Shown: positions 26,270 through 36,218, numbered from the stretch's first letter. The stretch is 64,000 nucleotides of DNA from Corynebacterium ammoniagenes DSM 20306 (GCF_001941425.1 NZ_CP009244.1:2480001-2544000), one strand, 5' to 3'. The notes: generated by a model not told the origin, from the sequence alone. A program made the numbers and translations.

Positions 26270-27514
26270 GTGACAGGCACATCGACGTTAAAGACCTTGC
26301 GGGAGCTAGCCCATGCGCTGCGTGAAGCGGATGAGCACTACCGAAATACAGTGCATGAGCTGCTCTTTAGCCGCATTATGGAAGCGCGTCAGGTATTCGC
26401 CCCGGCGCGCTCGGTCCGGCATGTGGATTTAACCGTTGCGATTGCATGGGCGTTGGAACCCTCCGCCTCTGAAGTAGAGCCGCTCGTTGCCGAATTGGGC
26501 CGGGATCACCGCCGGCTCGGCTTTCCGCCCGAGGTCTATGACACTTTCGCGCAGTGCTTGATTGAGGGCTTAGATATTTTCCAGCTCTCGCCAGAGCTTG
26601 TCGATGCAGCCTCCGCCCGCTTAGAAGGCCTGTGCGCCACGATGAAAGCGGCCGCGATGGAGGCTGATTTAGAAGGCGTTCCACCTGCGCATACTGCTAC
26701 GGTGGCGGCAGTTGAGCGTCCGAATCGTAAAACCACGCTGGTGCGTGTGGAATCTGCGTTCCCCATTGCTTTTCAGCCCGGGCAAGCCATTCCGGTGACC
26801 ACCGCGCATTTGCCTGGGGTCTGGCGGTTGCTGACCCCAGCTAATATTTCCGATGAAACGGCGCAGCTGTTTTTCCACATCGCTGATGCCGGTGGCGCCT
26901 CAACGCTTTTATCCGTCGCACGCCCAGGGGATATTTGGACGTTGGGCAATGCGCGTGGGACATTTCCCCAGGAAATTGATGTCAGCTACTTAGGTGATTC
27001 CGCGCAGAGCCCGGATCTTTTCATCTGCTACGGCACGGGGTGGGCTGCGGTGCGCTCGATGCTCTTGGGCAAAATCGACGCTGGCGATGACACTCCAGTC
27101 GCCGTGATCGCCCATGCCACTAGCCCCGGCGGGCACTACGATTTATTGCTGCAAAATAATCTGGTGGAGCTCGCACCGGAAATCTCCATCGAATACACCA
27201 TCAGCACTGCTCAAGACCCCGTGCTCTATGGCACCGCGTTGCCATTTCCCAATCAAACCACCATCCCGCCGATGACAGTCATTGATAACCCGGCGCGCGT
27301 GGCTTTGGAGGCGATGGTGTCTAACCCGCATGTATTCCGCCGCTGCGTATTGGTGGGACCGGCCGATGAGGTCACCGAAGGCGCCGGTATTTTGAATGTC
27401 GGCCTCGCACGAGCTGGCATTGTCGATGGCGTGATTGAAACCCATCCCTGGGGTGAGGGGCGGTTAACTCAAAGTCTCAAGTACGGGCAGGGTTTTTCGG
27501 GTTTTAGCGACTAG
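26270..27514 (+). CDS. Degenerate flavohemoprotein-like protein (globin + FAD/NAD reductase fusion)
   Basis: This 414-residue protein starts at GTG 26270. The N-terminal region (about 1-130) has the helical pattern of a flavohemoglobin globin; ELGRDHRRLGFPPEVYDTF aligns with the family segment carrying the haem-proximal His. From about 140 a ferredoxin-reductase-like module follows, with a flavin-barrel motif FQPGQAIPVTT and an NAD-site-like FICYGTGWAAVRSML. The typical FAD motif Arg-x-Tyr-Ser is absent (WRLLTPAN stands there), so flavin binding may be altered. It probably belongs with the LLM oxidoreductase upstream. Its last 51 bp overlap the converging nitrilase gene. Confidence 0.65.
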   Translation: MTGTSTLKTLRELAHALREADEHYRNTVHELLFSRIMEARQVFAPARSVRHVDLTVAIAWALEPSASEVEPLVAELGRDHRRLGFPPEVYDTFAQCLIEGLDIFQLSPELVDAASARLEGLCATMKAAAMEADLEGVPPAHTATVAAVERPNRKTTLVRVESAFPIAFQPGQAIPVTTAHLPGVWRLLTPANISDETAQLFFHIADAGGASTLLSVARPGDIWTLGNARGTFPQEIDVSYLGDSAQSPDLFICYGTGWAAVRSMLLGKIDAGDDTPVAVIAHATSPGGHYDLLLQNNLVELAPEISIEYTISTAQDPVLYGTALPFPNQTTIPPMTVIDNPARVALEAMVSNPHVFRRCVLVGPADEVTEGAGILNVGLARAGIVDGVIETHPWGEGRLTQSLKYGQGFSGFSD

Positions 27515-28279
27515 CTCCGGATCAATGTCGGCGTAGATGATTTCTTCTTCATAGCCGGCTTCTGCAATCCGCTCTCCTGTGGGAGTGCAAATAACCGAGT
27601 GTCCAATGCCAGTCGGCCCAGAAGACTCACCGGCTTTGTCATTGCCACCGGGGCGTGCTTGGCCCGCGCAGACAATATAGGCGGTGGAATCTAGCGCGCG
27701 GGTGGCTGAGAGCAAACGCCACTGCTCGAGCTTTTTCGGGCCATCTGCCCAGCTGGTGGGCACCACGATAACCTCTGCGCCCTGCTGCGCGAGTGCCTTA
27801 AATTGCTCGGGAAAGCGCACGTCATAGCAAATAGCTACCCCGACGGTCAGCCCGCCGAGTTCGAAGCTGACCAATTCCGTGCCGGGTTTGACCGTGTCGG
27901 ATTCACGGTAGTCGAAAGCGTCATAGGTGTGGATTTTGTTATAGCCCAAGTGCACCCCCGGCCCGGTAATCAGCGCGGTGTTATAGACCCGGTTGATAGT
28001 CTTGCTGTCTTTGTCGACGCTGTCAGCCGGACGGAACATGCCAGCGACCACCGTCACGCCCAGTTCTTCGGCATGCGCTTGCAATTGCCGGGCAAAGTCG
28101 CCGTCGAGTTCTTGGGCATTGGTATCCAAGCGTCCGGAGGAAAAAGATTGCGCCGTGGCTTCCGGCAAAACAATGAGCTGGGCGCCGTTGCTGGCGGCAG
28201 TGGAAATCAGCTCTTTCGCGCGGTCGAGGTTTTCTTCGATGTCTCCACCGGAGACAAATTGCACAGCTGCTACCTTCAT
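27464..28279 (-). CDS. Carbon-nitrogen hydrolase (nitrilase superfamily)
   Basis: This is a 271-residue amidase of the nitrilase superfamily. The Glu-Lys-Cys triad is present: Glu in IVLPEATAQS (near residue 41), Lys in GYNKIHTYDAF (near 136), and Cys in VAICYDVRFPEQ (near 168). The closest functional types hydrolyse small omega-amides or deaminated glutathione, but the substrate is unproven. ATG 28279 follows weak AAGAAAGG bases. An exact TTATCCACA lies in the upstream gap at 28310-28318. The 3' end overlaps the flavohemoprotein-like gene by 51 bp. Confidence 0.9.
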   Translation of the reverse strand: MKVAAVQFVSGGDIEENLDRAKELISTAASNGAQLIVLPEATAQSFSSGRLDTNAQELDGDFARQLQAHAEELGVTVVAGMFRPADSVDKDSKTINRVYNTALITGPGVHLGYNKIHTYDAFDYRESDTVKPGTELVSFELGGLTVGVAICYDVRFPEQFKALAQQGAEVIVVPTSWADGPKKLEQWRLLSATRALDSTAYIVCAGQARPGGNDKAGESSGPTGIGHSVICTPTGERIAEAGYEEEIIYADIDPELVAKTRKTLPVLETLS

Positions 28280-28372
28280 GTTTGCCTTTCTTCGCGGATA
28301 TAAACCACGTTATCCACAAGCTATTGGTGCCCACCCTAGACGGCGCTTCCAGGCGCCGCAATGATAAGTGTC

Positions 28373-28654
28373 ATGAACATTTTCTTTAATAATGACAGTG
28401 AAAATCTCCTCCATGACTATTTAGATCTCACCACGTCTTCCACCCTTCCGCAGCAGATTGCGCAAGTAGTTAGCCACCTGGGCCCCGGGTCTTTGACCGC
28501 TGGGGCATTAAATCGTGCTGCGGATTCCTGGTCGCGTTCGGTGGCGCATTCCACGGGTGCTACGGCCGAGCAATTGCATTCGGTCACAGCGCTATTAGAT
28601 AGCATGCGCGAAGATGATGAAGGGCTGGCTGCCCACTTGGGGCGGCTGCGATGA
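28373..28654 (+). CDS. Small helical protein paired with a DUF1023 hydrolase
   Basis: This is a 93-residue, mostly helical protein with no signal peptide and a single Trp (ADSWSRSVAHS near residue 50), loosely like WXG100/ESX-type partner proteins but without a full WXG motif. ATG 28373 is chosen because TGATAA about 8 nt upstream can serve as a -10 for a leaderless message; 28361 is also in frame. Its stop overlaps the start of the DUF1023 gene (ATGA), indicating coupled synthesis and probably a shared complex. Confidence 0.65.
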   Translation: MNIFFNNDSENLLHDYLDLTTSSTLPQQIAQVVSHLGPGSLTAGALNRAADSWSRSVAHSTGATAEQLHSVTALLDSMREDDEGLAAHLGRLR

Positions 28655-29778
28655 ATCTAAATAGTTCCGCAATGTTCGCCGCTGCCGCGGCCTTACGACA
28701 GCAGGCTGTCGAAGCACGGTGGCTGCGTGACCAATCCGATGATTACCACCGCGCCATCGTCCACGCCGGCTTCGACGGTGAAACACTGGATGTGGCTTTG
28801 AAGAATACGCAGGAGGCATCGACAAGCTTAAATGCCCCGGCTGAGCGAATGAGTATTGCTGCCACGGTGCTGGAACTTTTTGCGACCTTGCAGCAACGTA
28901 CCGAGCGGTTATTAATCAGCAACTTGAGTGAGAACTTAATGGTTAACCTCAACTCACTTGGCGCAGCGCTGGATTGGGCGTGCGCACGCAGCATCGATGC
29001 TTTGTGTACGCCATCTGCTGCCCCACCGCCACGACGCTTGGATGATTTTGGCGAACTTTCTCTCGACGCCATCCATGAGCTCAACATGGCACAAGCCCCA
29101 CCGGAGATTCGCGCGCTAGCCGATGCCAACGCCGATTTATACCTGCTCGAAGTCGGCGAGGACACCATGGTGGCCATCATTGATCCGCACGGTGTGAAAA
29201 CCCAGCCCAGTTCGGTGACCACTTTTGTCGAAGGGGTGGGCTCCTCAGAGCAGTCACGTTGGCCAACCGCCATCGAGCGGTCACGTTCTATTGCTCATGC
29301 CACCGGCGGGGTCACGGCGTTGTGGTTGGGTTATAACGCGCCGGACAATCTTTCCGGCGCCGTGCATGCGGCACCAGCCCAAGCTGCCGGTGCGGAGCTC
29401 GCGCGCTTTCAACGCAGCTTAAGCAGCCGCTTTCCGGCGGCGAAAAAAGTCGTGACCGGATATTCCTATGGCTCCGTGGTCTCCGGCTACGCCGCGCGCG
29501 AGGGCCTTGCGGCCGATGAATTGCTACTTGTTGGCAGCCCCGGGGCGGGTGTGCCTCACTCTTCGCTGTTGGGCTTTGATGGGCCGGTCGTGGCTGTGAC
29601 CAGCGATGGCGACCCGATTTCTTTTACCGGCGGCAACTATGGCGGCGTGCACGGAGTGGATCCGACAGCGCCCATGTTTGGTGCGCAGCCCTTCCCCACC
29701 AGGCCGAAGGGTTCACACTCTTCGTATTGGACTGACCCGGAGTTTTTGGAAGGACTGCGCATTATTGCCACACGCTAA
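28651..29778 (+). CDS. DUF1023 alpha/beta-hydrolase domain protein
   Basis: This is a 375-residue protein. An N-terminal helical region (about 1-125) resembles the small upstream partner, and a C-terminal alpha/beta hydrolase of the DUF1023 type follows. The nucleophile elbow is GYSYGS near residue 270; a late His (GSHSSYW) and an Asp (TSDGDP) can complete the triad. No signal peptide is seen. In actinobacteria DUF1023 domains are frequently linked to WXG100-like segments, so an export or envelope role is possible. It is coupled to 28373 by a 4-bp overlap. Only 7 bp separate it from the converging ald gene. Confidence 0.78.
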   Translation: MNLNSSAMFAAAAALRQQAVEARWLRDQSDDYHRAIVHAGFDGETLDVALKNTQEASTSLNAPAERMSIAATVLELFATLQQRTERLLISNLSENLMVNLNSLGAALDWACARSIDALCTPSAAPPPRRLDDFGELSLDAIHELNMAQAPPEIRALADANADLYLLEVGEDTMVAIIDPHGVKTQPSSVTTFVEGVGSSEQSRWPTAIERSRSIAHATGGVTALWLGYNAPDNLSGAVHAAPAQAAGAELARFQRSLSSRFPAAKKVVTGYSYGSVVSGYAAREGLAADELLLVGSPGAGVPHSSLLGFDGPVVAVTSDGDPISFTGGNYGGVHGVDPTAPMFGAQPFPTRPKGSHSSYWTDPEFLEGLRIIATR

Positions 29779-29785
29779 CAGGTGA

Positions 29786-31306
29786 TTAGAACAAGCCGTC
29801 TGGCTTCTCCGAGTAGGAGATCAACATGTTCTTGGTCTCCTGGTAGTGCGACATCATCATCAGGTGGTTTTCGCGGCCCAGACCGGATTCCTTGTAACCA
29901 CCAAACGCGGAGTGAGCTGGGTAGTTGTGGTAGTGGTTAATCCACACGCGACCTGCCTGGATATCGCGGCCAGCGCGGTATGCGGTGTTTTGTCCACGTG
30001 TCCACACACCAGCGCCCAAGCCATAGTTGGTGTCATTGGAAATCTTGATGGCCTCGTCGTAGTCCTTAAAGGTTGCTACTGCCAAGACTGGTCCAAAGAT
30101 CTCATCCTGGAAGATCTTCATGTCATTGGTGCCACGGAAGACGGTGGGCTCGATGTAGTAGCCGTTTTCGAGTCCTTCGACCTTGTTGACTCCACCACCG
30201 ATGAGTGTCTCCGCGCCTTCTTCTGGGCCGGACTTGAGGTACGAGGTGATCTTATCCATCTGCTCGACCGATGCCTGCGCACCCATCATGGTCTCAGTAT
30301 CGAGCGGGTTGCCAATCTTGATGGCCTTGACGCGCTCGATGGCGAGTTTCAGGAAGTCTTCGGCGATGTCTTCGTGAATCAGCGCGCGGGAAGGACAGGT
30401 ACAGACTTCGCCTTGGTTCAACGCGAACATCGTAAAGCCCTCGACGCACTTTTCCAGGAAGTCGTCATCTTCGTCCATGATGTCCTTGAAGAAGATCGAT
30501 GGCGACTTACCACCCAACTCCAAGGTCACTGGGATGATGCGCTCGGCAGTGTTTTTGTTGATCATCTTGCCCACTGCGGTGGAACCGGTAAACGCGACCT
30601 TCTTGATGCGCTCATTGGAGGTCAGCGCCGCGCCGGCTTCATCGCCGAGGCCGTTGACGATGTTCAAAACGCCCTCTGGAATGACATCGGCAAGTTTTTC
30701 CATCAAGTACAAAATTGACGCTGGTGTCTGCTCGGCTGGCTTGAGCACGATGCAGTTACCGGTGGCCAGGGCTGGGGCAATCTTCCAGGACGCCATGAGG
30801 ATAGGGAAGTTCCACGGAATAATCTGTCCGACCACGCCGAGTGGCTCGTAGAAGTGGTACGCCACGGTGTCTTCATCGATCTGGGACAGGCGGCCTTCCT
30901 GTGCACGCAGCGCGCCAGCGAAGTAGCGGAAGTGGTCTGCTGCCAGTGGGATATCGGCGGCGAGGGTCTCACGAACGGCCTTGCCGTTTTCCCAGGTCTC
31001 TGCGACGGCGATTTCTTCCAGGTTTTCTTCGATGACGTCCGCGATGCGCAACAGCACCCGGGAGCGTTCCTGAGCAGATGTCTTGCCCCAGGTTTCAAAT
31101 GCTTTCTCTGCCGCGTCAATCGCCAGGTCAATATCTGCTTCCTTGCCGCGCGCTACCTGGCAGAAAACCTTTCCTGTGACTGGGGAGATATTGTCCATGT
31201 ATTCGCCGTCAGCGGGTGCGACCCACTGGCCGCCGATGAAGTTGTCGTAGCGTTCGCGGTAGTTGACAATGGAGCCTTCAGTGCCGGGTTGTGCATAAAC
31301 AGTCAT
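29786..31306 (-). CDS. ald: NAD+-dependent aldehyde dehydrogenase
   Basis: This 506-residue aldehyde dehydrogenase of the acetaldehyde/propanal type oxidises aldehydes to acids. Visible motifs are the NAD-site [21 protein letters not shown], the general base Glu in [12 protein letters not shown] and the catalytic Cys in [11 protein letters not shown] (near residue 300). The frame opens at 31381. ATG 31306 is chosen because AGAGAGG lies about 7 nt before it and [11 protein letters not shown] is a typical start. A TATATATT run at about 31359-31367 may be its -10. The ald-hspR adjacency is the same as in C. glutamicum, where Ald serves ethanol catabolism. Confidence 0.93.
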   Translation of the reverse strand: MTVYAQPGTEGSIVNYRERYDNFIGGQWVAPADGEYMDNISPVTGKVFCQVARGKEADIDLAIDAAEKAFETWGKTSAQERSRVLLRIADVIEENLEEIAVAETWENGKAVRETLAADIPLAADHFRYFAGALRAQEGRLSQIDEDTVAYHFYEPLGVVGQIIPWNFPILMASWKIAPALATGNCIVLKPAEQTPASILYLMEKLADVIPEGVLNIVNGLGDEAGAALTSNERIKKVAFTGSTAVGKMINKNTAERIIPVTLELGGKSPSIFFKDIMDEDDDFLEKCVEGFTMFALNQGEVCTCPSRALIHEDIAEDFLKLAIERVKAIKIGNPLDTETMMGAQASVEQMDKITSYLKSGPEEGAETLIGGGVNKVEGLENGYYIEPTVFRGTNDMKIFQDEIFGPVLAVATFKDYDEAIKISNDTNYGLGAGVWTRGQNTAYRAGRDIQAGRVWINHYHNYPAHSAFGGYKESGLGRENHLMMMSHYQETKNMLISYSEKPDGLF

Positions 31307-31435
31307 GATTAGCCTCTCTTCGAATGCGCACCACACCATTGTGCGTAATGCGCGCCGCAATATATATGGAACATGAACCAAGTCACGTTTACAGCCATGT
31401 TAATGCAAGTCGAATTTTTCGGCTATGAAATTAAC

Positions 31436-31493
31436 AAGACACCCGCCATTGGGGTACAACTTTTACGATGTCCCCCGCTATGACGGGTGTCTT
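31436..31493 (-). terminator. Terminator of the dnaK-grpE-dnaJ-hspR operon
   Basis: AAGACACCCG (31436-31445) pairs perfectly with CGGGTGTCTT (31484-31493). An inner GGGG/CCCC pairing closes the long loop, and on the minus strand a T-containing tail (GTCTTGTTAATTT) follows. It sits 14 bp after hspR and may also block readthrough in the other direction. Confidence 0.8.
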
Positions 31494-31507
31494 CTTTGCA
31501 GTTTTAG

Positions 31508-31894
31508 CTAATCATCCGCACGACGACGACGTGGTTTCCACATCACCACGGACGTCGAACGCGGCACGTGGACTAGCTCGCCGCGCGGCTGCCCCTGCCG
31601 AGCTCGCAATGATTGCAACTCGTGAGCTAGCTCGTCGCGTTCTTCACGCAAACGGTCGCATTCTTCAGTCAGCTCAATAATTGCTTTAATGCCGGCTAAA
31701 TTGACGCCATCTTCTTGAGAAAGCTCCTGGATCCGGCGCAATAGCTTAATATCGCGGTCCGAATACCGACGGCCACCGCCGGAGGTTCGCTCCGGGGTTA
31801 CCAGTCCGAGTCGGTCATAAGTGCGCAGCGTCTGCGCGTGCATACCCGCGCGTTCGGCGGCTACGGAGATGACATACAAGGTTTTCTCGCTCAT
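31508..31894 (-). CDS. hspR: Heat-shock repressor HspR (MerR family)
   Basis: HspR represses dnaK and clpB by binding HAIR inverted repeats and senses chaperone availability through DnaK. The 128-residue protein has an N-terminal MerR-type winged helix (VISVAAERAGMHAQTLRTYDRLGLV), the basic wing SGGGRRYSDRD, and a coiled-coil C-terminus. ATG 31894 is chosen because AGGAGG lies 7 nt upstream; the frame opens at 31924 inside dnaJ. It is the last gene of the operon, 11 bp after dnaJ. Confidence 0.95.
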   Translation of the reverse strand: MSEKTLYVISVAAERAGMHAQTLRTYDRLGLVTPERTSGGGRRYSDRDIKLLRRIQELSQEDGVNLAGIKAIIELTEECDRLREERDELAHELQSLRARQGQPRGELVHVPRSTSVVMWKPRRRRADD

Positions 31895-31905
31895 CACTAC
31901 ACCTC

Positions 31906-33084
31906 CTATGCATTCCCAGCCCAACCAGCGCGAGGGTTAAATCCTGACTCTTTTTCCGCCTGTGCGTAGGTACGCAGCGCTGACGATGCCGCCGCATCCA
32001 AGTTCGTTGGAACCTTCACTTGGACGGTGACCATCAGATCACCTGCGGTGCCACCGCGCTTGGGAACACCTCGGCCGCGTACACGCAAGGTCCGACCATC
32101 GGGTGTGCCCGCTGGTACCTTTACACGCACTGGTGAATCCAGAGTTGGCACGTTAATGGTATCGCCCAAAGTCAGCTCAGAGAAGCTCACCGGAACGGTA
32201 ACATGCAGGTCATCGCCCTCGCGGGTAAAGACTTTATCTTGCTTGACCTTGACTTTAACGAATAGATCTCCCGACGGCGTGCCATTGGGGCCTGCTTCGC
32301 CTTGGCCGGCAAGACGTACCTTTTGCCCATCAATCACGCCCGCGGGGATACGCACGGTAATCGAGCGGGTGCGGTGTACAGTGCCCTGGCCCTTGCAGTC
32401 ATCACAAGGATCGGTCACCATACGGCCGGAACCGCCACAGACGCTACAAGGGCTCGAGAAAGCAAAGGCTCCACGGTTTTCACTGGCAAATCCAGTGCCG
32501 CCACAGTTCGAACAGGTCGTGGTCTTGCCCGACTTCGAGCCCGATCCATGGCAGGTCGTACAAGGCGCCTCACCGGAAAGCTGCAACGGGATGGTGGTCC
32601 CTTTCGCTGCTTCTCGGAATTCAAGGGTTACTTCCGTTTCGACGTCCGCCCCGCGCGACGGCCGAGCTGCGCGGCCGCCACCGCCACCGCGGTTGAAAAC
32701 GCCACCGAAGATATCCCCAAAGCCACCGCTATCGCCTTGTCCAGACGCCCGGTTTCCGAAGATGTCGGAGAGGTCGAAGTCTTCTTGCGTCGACCGAAAC
32801 CCGCCGGGAAATCCGGCGCCTCCTGACCTTCCGAAGCCGCCGGAGCGGACCATCTTGCGGAAATTATCGTATTCCTTGCGTTCATCGGGGTCAGATAGGG
32901 TGTCGTAGGCTTCGGCCGCCCGCTTGAAGCGGTCTAATGCCTCTGGGTTATCGGGATTAGTGTCCGGGTGATTTTCGCGAGCTAGTTTGCGGTAGCTGCG
33001 CTTGATTTCATCTGCAGACGCGGACGAGGAGACCCCCAGATCCGCATAGTAATCTTTGTCTGCCCATTCAGGTTTTGCGCTCAC
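31906..33084 (-). CDS. dnaJ: Co-chaperone DnaJ
   Basis: This is a 392-residue type I DnaJ. It has an N-terminal J domain with HPD ([11 protein letters not shown] near residue 39), a Gly/Phe-rich linker with [17 protein letters not shown], and four Cys-x2-Cys-x-Gly-x-Gly zinc repeats ([32 protein letters not shown]). The peptide-binding beta domains follow. It lies third in the operon, 153 bp after grpE with a stem-loop in between. Only one dnaJ occurs in the window. Confidence 0.96.
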   Translation of the reverse strand: MSAKPEWADKDYYADLGVSSSASADEIKRSYRKLARENHPDTNPDNPEALDRFKRAAEAYDTLSDPDERKEYDNFRKMVRSGGFGRSGGAGFPGGFRSTQEDFDLSDIFGNRASGQGDSGGFGDIFGGVFNRGGGGGRAARPSRGADVETEVTLEFREAAKGTTIPLQLSGEAPCTTCHGSGSKSGKTTTCSNCGGTGFASENRGAFAFSSPCSVCGGSGRMVTDPCDDCKGQGTVHRTRSITVRIPAGVIDGQKVRLAGQGEAGPNGTPSGDLFVKVKVKQDKVFTREGDDLHVTVPVSFSELTLGDTINVPTLDSPVRVKVPAGTPDGRTLRVRGRGVPKRGGTAGDLMVTVQVKVPTNLDAAASSALRTYAQAEKESGFNPRAGWAGNA

Positions 33085-33187
33085 TGGGCATCTCCTCCTT
33101 TCATAGAAGATTGAAAATTGTCATAAGTAATTATTGTTTTTTCTAAGCTAATTATTTAATTCTTAATACTGCCACTAACAACAGGAA

Positions 33188-33224
33188 GGGCGTCAGAGTT
33201 GGTGTAATAACACCCCTGACGCCC
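33188..33224 (-). terminator. Intra-operon stem-loop between grpE and dnaJ
   Basis: GGGCGTCAG (33188-33196) pairs with CTGACGCCC (33216-33224) around GGTGT/ACACC inner pairs. This makes a strong hairpin 14 bp after the grpE stop but without a long T-run. It is probably a partial terminator or processing site that lowers dnaJ-hspR expression relative to dnaK-grpE. Confidence 0.65.
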
Positions 33225-33237
33225 CCTTTCACGCTGG

Positions 33238-33918
33238 CTAGCTTTCAGACTGAGCTGAGTCCTCTGAATCAGCATCAGCGATAATAACCATGGCATTGCG
33301 CACAAGCTTGTCGCCTACGCGGTAGCCGCGGCGGAGAACGGTACCTACTACCTGGTCTCCACCACTGGAAAGATCCTGTACTGCTTCGTGGATCTCCGGG
33401 TCAAAAGCATCGCCTTCTTCGCCGAACCCTTCGAGCTTTTGGCTCTCTAAGGTCGCGGAGATCTTATCGGCAATCGCCTTGAGCGGGCCGTCGTTGAGGT
33501 CACCGTGCTGGCGAGCCAACTCCAAGTCATCCAAGATTGGCAGGAAGGCAGCAATCACCTGGCTCTTAGCATTTTCAATTACTGCCTGGCGGTCACGCTC
33601 AGTGCGGCGGCGGTAATTGGTGTACTCAGCATTCAAGCGCTGGAGATCATCGGTGCGCTCCGCCAACTCGGCGGCGAGATCCGAAGCCTCGCCTTCCTCA
33701 TCGACGTCAACGATATTTGCTTCAATGTCGGCTTCTACCTCTGGACTTACCTGGGCTTCGCCTTCGGCGACAGCTTCTAGAGTTTCATCCACGACGGCAT
33801 CTGCCTGTGCTTCCGAAGCCTCCTCTGCTGCTTCCTCAGCACGGTCTGCAGAGGTTGCCTCAGGGTCAGTCTGCTCTGGGTCGCCGGGGTTCTCTGACAT
33901 TCCGTTCGGCTGAGTCAT
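33238..33918 (-). CDS. grpE: Nucleotide exchange factor GrpE
   Basis: GrpE releases ADP from DnaK. The 226-residue protein has a long acidic N-terminus (residues 1-75, Glu/Ala/Asp-rich), a coiled-coil region (about 78-125, [19 protein letters not shown]) and the C-terminal beta domain ([22 protein letters not shown]). Its ATG overlaps the dnaK stop (TAATG), ensuring coupled synthesis. The tail is again acidic ([13 protein letters not shown]). Confidence 0.96.
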   Translation of the reverse strand: MTQPNGMSENPGDPEQTDPEATSADRAEEAAEEASEAQADAVVDETLEAVAEGEAQVSPEVEADIEANIVDVDEEGEASDLAAELAERTDDLQRLNAEYTNYRRRTERDRQAVIENAKSQVIAAFLPILDDLELARQHGDLNDGPLKAIADKISATLESQKLEGFGEEGDAFDPEIHEAVQDLSSGGDQVVGTVLRRGYRVGDKLVRNAMVIIADADSEDSAQSES

Positions 33919-35780
33919 TACTTATCGCCGTCCTTGTTCTCTGATGCATCTGCATCAGCGTCATCTTCGTCTACGACCTCTGCGTCAACAACGTTTGGGT
34001 CGGAGTTTTCGGATGCTGCGCCAGCCTCTGCACCTTCAGCAGCCTGTGCTTCGTAGATCTGCTTGCCCATCTCCTGAGATTCAGTGGACAGCTTCTCTAC
34101 TGCAGACTTGATTGCTTCGATGTCATCGCCCTTGAGAGCTTCATCGACAGCATCGGCAGCCTCGGCGACCTTAGTCTTGATAGCGTCATCAACCTTGTCG
34201 GAGTTTTCTTCCAAGAACTTGCGGGTCTGGTAAGCAGTGTTTTCCCCGTTGTTGCGGGTCTCCTGCTCTTCACGACGCTTCTTATCTTCTTCAGCGTGTG
34301 CTTCCGCGTCCTTGACCATGCGGTCAATCTCTTCCTGAGACAGGCCGGAACCATCCTGGATCTTAATGGTGTTTTCCTTGCCGGTGCCCTTGTCCTTGGC
34401 GGAAACGGAGACAATACCGTTTGCGTCAATGTCGAAGGTGACCTCAATTTGAGGCATACCGCGAGGAGCCGGTGCGATGCCGCCGAGCTCGAAGGAACCG
34501 AGCAGCTTGTTGGCAGAAGCCATCTCGCGCTCACCCTGGAAGACCTGAATCTGAACGGAAGGCTGGTTGTCTTCCGCAGTGGTAAAGGTTTCAGACTTCT
34601 TGGTTGGAATGGTGGTGTTGCGCTCAATCAGCTTGGTCATCACGCCACCCTTTGTTTCAATACCAAGTGACAGTGGGGTGACATCGAGCAGCAGAACGTC
34701 CTTGACCTCACCGCGCAGAACACCTGCCTGCAATGCTGCACCTACTGCAACAACCTCATCTGGGTTAACGCCCTTGTTTGGCTCACGGCCGGTCAATTCC
34801 TTAACCAAGTCGGAAACTGCTGGCATACGGGTGGAGCCACCAACGAGGACTACGTGGTCAACGTCGCCCACGGACATTTCAGCATCCTTGATGACCTGGT
34901 TGAAGGGGCTCTTGGTGCGGTCTAGCAGATCCTGGGTAATCTTCTGGAATTCGGTGCGAGACAGGGTCTCGTCCAAAAACAGTGGGTTCTTGTCGCCATC
35001 GACAGTGATGTATGGCAAGTTAATGCTTGCCTGCTGAGCGGAAGAAAGCTCAATCTTTGCCTTCTCAGCTGCCTCACGCAGACGCTGCAGGGCCATCTTG
35101 TCCTTGGTCAGGTCAATGCCATTGGCAGCCTTGAACTTATCTACCAACCAGTCAACGATGCGCTGGTCCCAGTCATCGCCACCGAGGCTGTTATCACCTG
35201 CGGTTGCCATAACCTCTACAACGCCATCGCCGATTTCCAGCAAGGAAACGTCGAAGGTGCCGCCGCCAAGGTCGAAGACCAAAATGGTCTGTTCCTTGTC
35301 GCCCTTTTCCAGGCCGTATGCAAGAGCCGCTGCGGTTGGCTCGTTAACAATACGCAGAACGTTCAGACCTGCAATCTGGCCAGCTTCCTTGGTGGCCTGA
35401 CGCTGAGCGTCTTCGAAGTAAGCAGGAACAGTAATAACCGCGTCGGTGACGTCCTCACCCAGGTAAGCCTCAGCGTCGCGCTTGAGCTTCATCAAGGTGC
35501 GAGCGGAGATTTCCTGCGAGGTGTACTTCTTGTCGTCAATATCAACGCTCCAGTCGGTGCCGATGTGGCGCTTGACTGAGCGGATGGTGCGGTCAACGTT
35601 GGTAACTGCCTGGTTCTTTGCAGACTGGCCAACTAGGATTTCGCCATTTTTCGCGAAAGCCACAACAGATGGGGTAGTACGTGCACCCTCTGAGTTAGCA
35701 ATAACGGTAGCCTCGCCACCTTCCAACACGGATACAACCGAGTTGGTAGTACCAAGGTCAATACCTACTGCGCGTCCCAT
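33918..35780 (-). CDS. dnaK: Chaperone DnaK (Hsp70)
   Basis: This is a 620-residue Hsp70 ATPase. Signature motifs are [35 protein letters not shown] and [17 protein letters not shown], then the beta-sandwich substrate domain ([18 protein letters not shown]) and a helical lid. It ends in an Asp/Glu-rich tail. Transcription is driven by a promoter with SigH-type spacing and an HspR HAIR box 110-150 bp upstream. It is the first gene of dnaK-grpE-dnaJ-hspR. Confidence 0.97.
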   Translation of the reverse strand: MGRAVGIDLGTTNSVVSVLEGGEATVIANSEGARTTPSVVAFAKNGEILVGQSAKNQAVTNVDRTIRSVKRHIGTDWSVDIDDKKYTSQEISARTLMKLKRDAEAYLGEDVTDAVITVPAYFEDAQRQATKEAGQIAGLNVLRIVNEPTAAALAYGLEKGDKEQTILVFDLGGGTFDVSLLEIGDGVVEVMATAGDNSLGGDDWDQRIVDWLVDKFKAANGIDLTKDKMALQRLREAAEKAKIELSSAQQASINLPYITVDGDKNPLFLDETLSRTEFQKITQDLLDRTKSPFNQVIKDAEMSVGDVDHVVLVGGSTRMPAVSDLVKELTGREPNKGVNPDEVVAVGAALQAGVLRGEVKDVLLLDVTPLSLGIETKGGVMTKLIERNTTIPTKKSETFTTAEDNQPSVQIQVFQGEREMASANKLLGSFELGGIAPAPRGMPQIEVTFDIDANGIVSVSAKDKGTGKENTIKIQDGSGLSQEEIDRMVKDAEAHAEEDKKRREEQETRNNGENTAYQTRKFLEENSDKVDDAIKTKVAEAADAVDEALKGDDIEAIKSAVEKLSTESQEMGKQIYEAQAAEGAEAGAASENSDPNVVDAEVVDEDDADADASENKDGDK

Positions 35781-35891
35781 ATTTATGTTCTCCTTCTAGC
35801 TTGGGTTTCATTTAAGTTGATTGTACGTGACTCAACTTTGAATGAGCTACTCGCCCACACTAACAGAAAGTTGTGCACTTTGTTAGCCATC

Positions 35892-35932
35892 CTGAGTGTT
35901 GGTCACTCAACTAGTATAACGGCACAAGTTCC
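35892..35932 (-). promoter_or_regulatory. dnaK promoter: HAIR box with SigH-type and vegetative elements
   Basis: CTGAGT-GTTGGTC-ACTCAA (35892-35910) matches the HspR HAIR repeat. On the minus strand GGAA (35929-35932) and GTT (35909-35911) are 17 nt apart, as in SigH promoters. TATACT (35915-35920) can serve as a vegetative -10 within the same segment. Further GACTCAACTTT-like half-sites occur at about 35832 and 35950. The arrangement puts basal, SigH-induced and HspR-repressed control in about 40 bp. Confidence 0.8.
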
Positions 35933-36143
35933 AAAGTTGTTCCCGCCTGACTCAACTTTCTTTTAAAGCCCACTATATCCGCAGGTAAACTGGGTAAAAA
36001 TGTTTTTAGAAAATCCTAAACACCCCTTCAAAAGACACGCCTTCAGGTTTTTCTATACAATTGGAGGAAGCTTACAGATGCCCATTTTTTTGAGTTAACT
36101 CACAGATGTACGATTACGGCATATATCCGATTTCCTTGTGTTA
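35933..36143. other. dnaK-putA intergenic spacer
   Basis: About 210 bp with no ORF support. It is AT-rich in the middle, with poly-A and T runs and GAGTTAACTCA near 36092-36102, a short palindrome (TGAGTTAACTCA). TATATCC near 36121-36127 is the nearest -10-like element to the putA leader. Confidence 0.5.
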
Positions 36144-36153
36144 GGGGTGAGAG

Positions 36154-36213
36154 TTGAACACAGAGCTCGTGCGCAAGCGCCGCTCCAGCGACCGTCCGCC
36201 GGTACGCCGTTGA
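36154..36213 (+). CDS. Putative Pro-Pro leader peptide of putA
   Basis: This short ORF starts at TTG 36154 and stops at TGA 36211-36213. It encodes 19 residues, M-N-T-E-L-V-R-K-R-R-S-S-D-R-P-P-V-R-R. GGGGTGA at 36144-36150 is a Shine-Dalgarno match 3 nt before it. It is strongly basic with adjacent Pro codons (36196-36201), which stall ribosomes when proline-tRNA or EF-P is limiting. The N-terminal ELVxxRR pattern recalls the short ELVxRRR-type leader peptides seen upstream of sulfur genes in actinobacteria, with Pro in place of Cys. An overlapping GTG frame (36147-36218) also contains Pro. It would act in cis on putA. This is an inference from sequence only. Confidence 0.5.
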   Translation: MNTELVRKRRSSDRPPVRR

Positions 36214-36218
36214 GCTAG

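Noticed and set aside
28310..28318. Single TTATCCACA as part of an origin
   Set aside because: One isolated box beside a nitrilase gene, no cluster of boxes, no dnaA or AT-rich unwinding region.
32027..32908. 293-codon ORF opposite dnaJ
   Set aside because: Shadow of the zinc-finger and Gly-rich dnaJ sequence; Ser/Pro-rich with no domain.
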